Shown: in pieces, positions 28,289 through 28,475 of the stretch
How the letters are laid out: each line of letters opens with the position of its first letter
How positions within the stretch are numbered: the first letter of the stretch is position 1
Virus record (IMG/VR): IMGVR_UViG_3300033141_005242
Location: 1 to 28,475 of that record
DNA: 28,475 bases
DNA from: a virus
Reading direction: 5' to 3' (one strand)
The notes under the pieces: generated by a model
Told to the model about the DNA's origin: nothing
The model's input: the letters and a program-made list of their open reading frames with translations, nothing else
The model's database searches: none
Made by a program: the position numbers and the translations under genes

Positions 28289-28475
28289 AGAGATGACAGC
28301 GGAAGAGGTCAAGGAGTTCGCAAGCGACTGGGGTAGAGCCAAAAATTTTGTATGTGAGTGTGGGGCGAGGCCATTTGAAGGTGGGTATGATGTATGGAGA
28401 TGGAATGGCGAATGTTGGGAGCATTATCATGGCTATCCCATAGGTCATGTGCCAACTATTTATAAACCATTGGAT
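28281..28475 (+). CDS. Start of an unknown protein, cut by the window end
   Basis: GTG 28281 with GGGAGG upstream opens a frame that stays open to the last base (65 codons). The protein begins with a charged helix, then CECG, another Cys and three His residues (EHYHGY, GH), so a metal-binding fold is possible. It shares the CxCG start motif with the preceding gene product. No family recognised. Confidence 0.6.
   Translation, partial: MNREMTAEEVKEFASDWGRAKNFVCECGARPFEGGYDVWRWNGECWEHYHGYPIGHVPTIYKPLD

Noticed and set aside
1-28475. CRISPR arrays, insertion sequences or integrase
   Set aside because: No regularly spaced repeats with unique spacers, no transposase or integrase motif, and no terminal inverted repeats were seen.

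Overview
The window is a gene-dense, one-strand (+) stretch of a tailed double-stranded DNA phage genome. Genes overlap by ATGA or follow each other closely, and most have strong AGGAGG-type ribosome sites. It carries a largely self-sufficient replication and recombination apparatus and no ribosomal, tRNA or metabolic genes of a cell. The host cannot be named. The 4Fe-4S (family 4 type) uracil-DNA glycosylase module and the charged proteins fit a thermophilic host but do not prove one.

Layout. (1) 1-1718: the tail of an upstream gene, a holin-like membrane protein, a cupin and a T7-lysozyme-type amidase (lysis cassette). (2) 1727-4981: a small HTH protein, two unknowns, a RadC-like JAMM protein with a zinc ribbon, then ATP-dependent DNA ligase and a minimal family X polymerase. 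(3) 4992-13168: a host-type sigma70 promoter, a probable phage sigma factor, a strongly structured non-coding stretch (about 5716-5957), TOPRIM primase, UvsW-like helicase, a 150-bp gap full of inverted repeats, a basic unknown, DnaB-like helicase and a UDG-exonuclease-PolA fusion. (4) 13176-20124: a T4-style recombination operon: small HTH protein, UvsY-like mediator, gp32-like SSB, RecA/UvsX, RuvC, Mre11/gp47, Rad50/gp46, ParB-like. (5) 20123-25608: two unknowns, then an operon encoding a SprT-like zinc protease, a ubiquitin-like protein, an E2-like protein, an E1/ThiF enzyme and a JAMM isopeptidase, followed by small genes. (6) 25613-28475: a SLOG protein and a run of small unknown, often Cys-rich or membrane proteins, the last cut by the window end.

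Two points stand out. First, the complete Ubl-E2-E1-JAMM set with a SprT-like protease, next to a ParB-like gene and recombination genes, looks like a phage-borne ubiquitin-like conjugation pathway, distantly reminiscent of PRTRC (ParB-related, ThiF-related) cassettes. Second, an AT-rich intergenic element (core AGAATTTTTTATCCC, then TGATAATAATAATAAGGGG) occurs eight times, each time before a transcription unit. It is absent from the replication block, whose sigma-like gene has a consensus host promoter. The simplest model is that the host polymerase transcribes the sigma and replication block, and the phage sigma then fires the eight repeated promoters, one of which drives exactly the five-gene ubiquitin-like operon.
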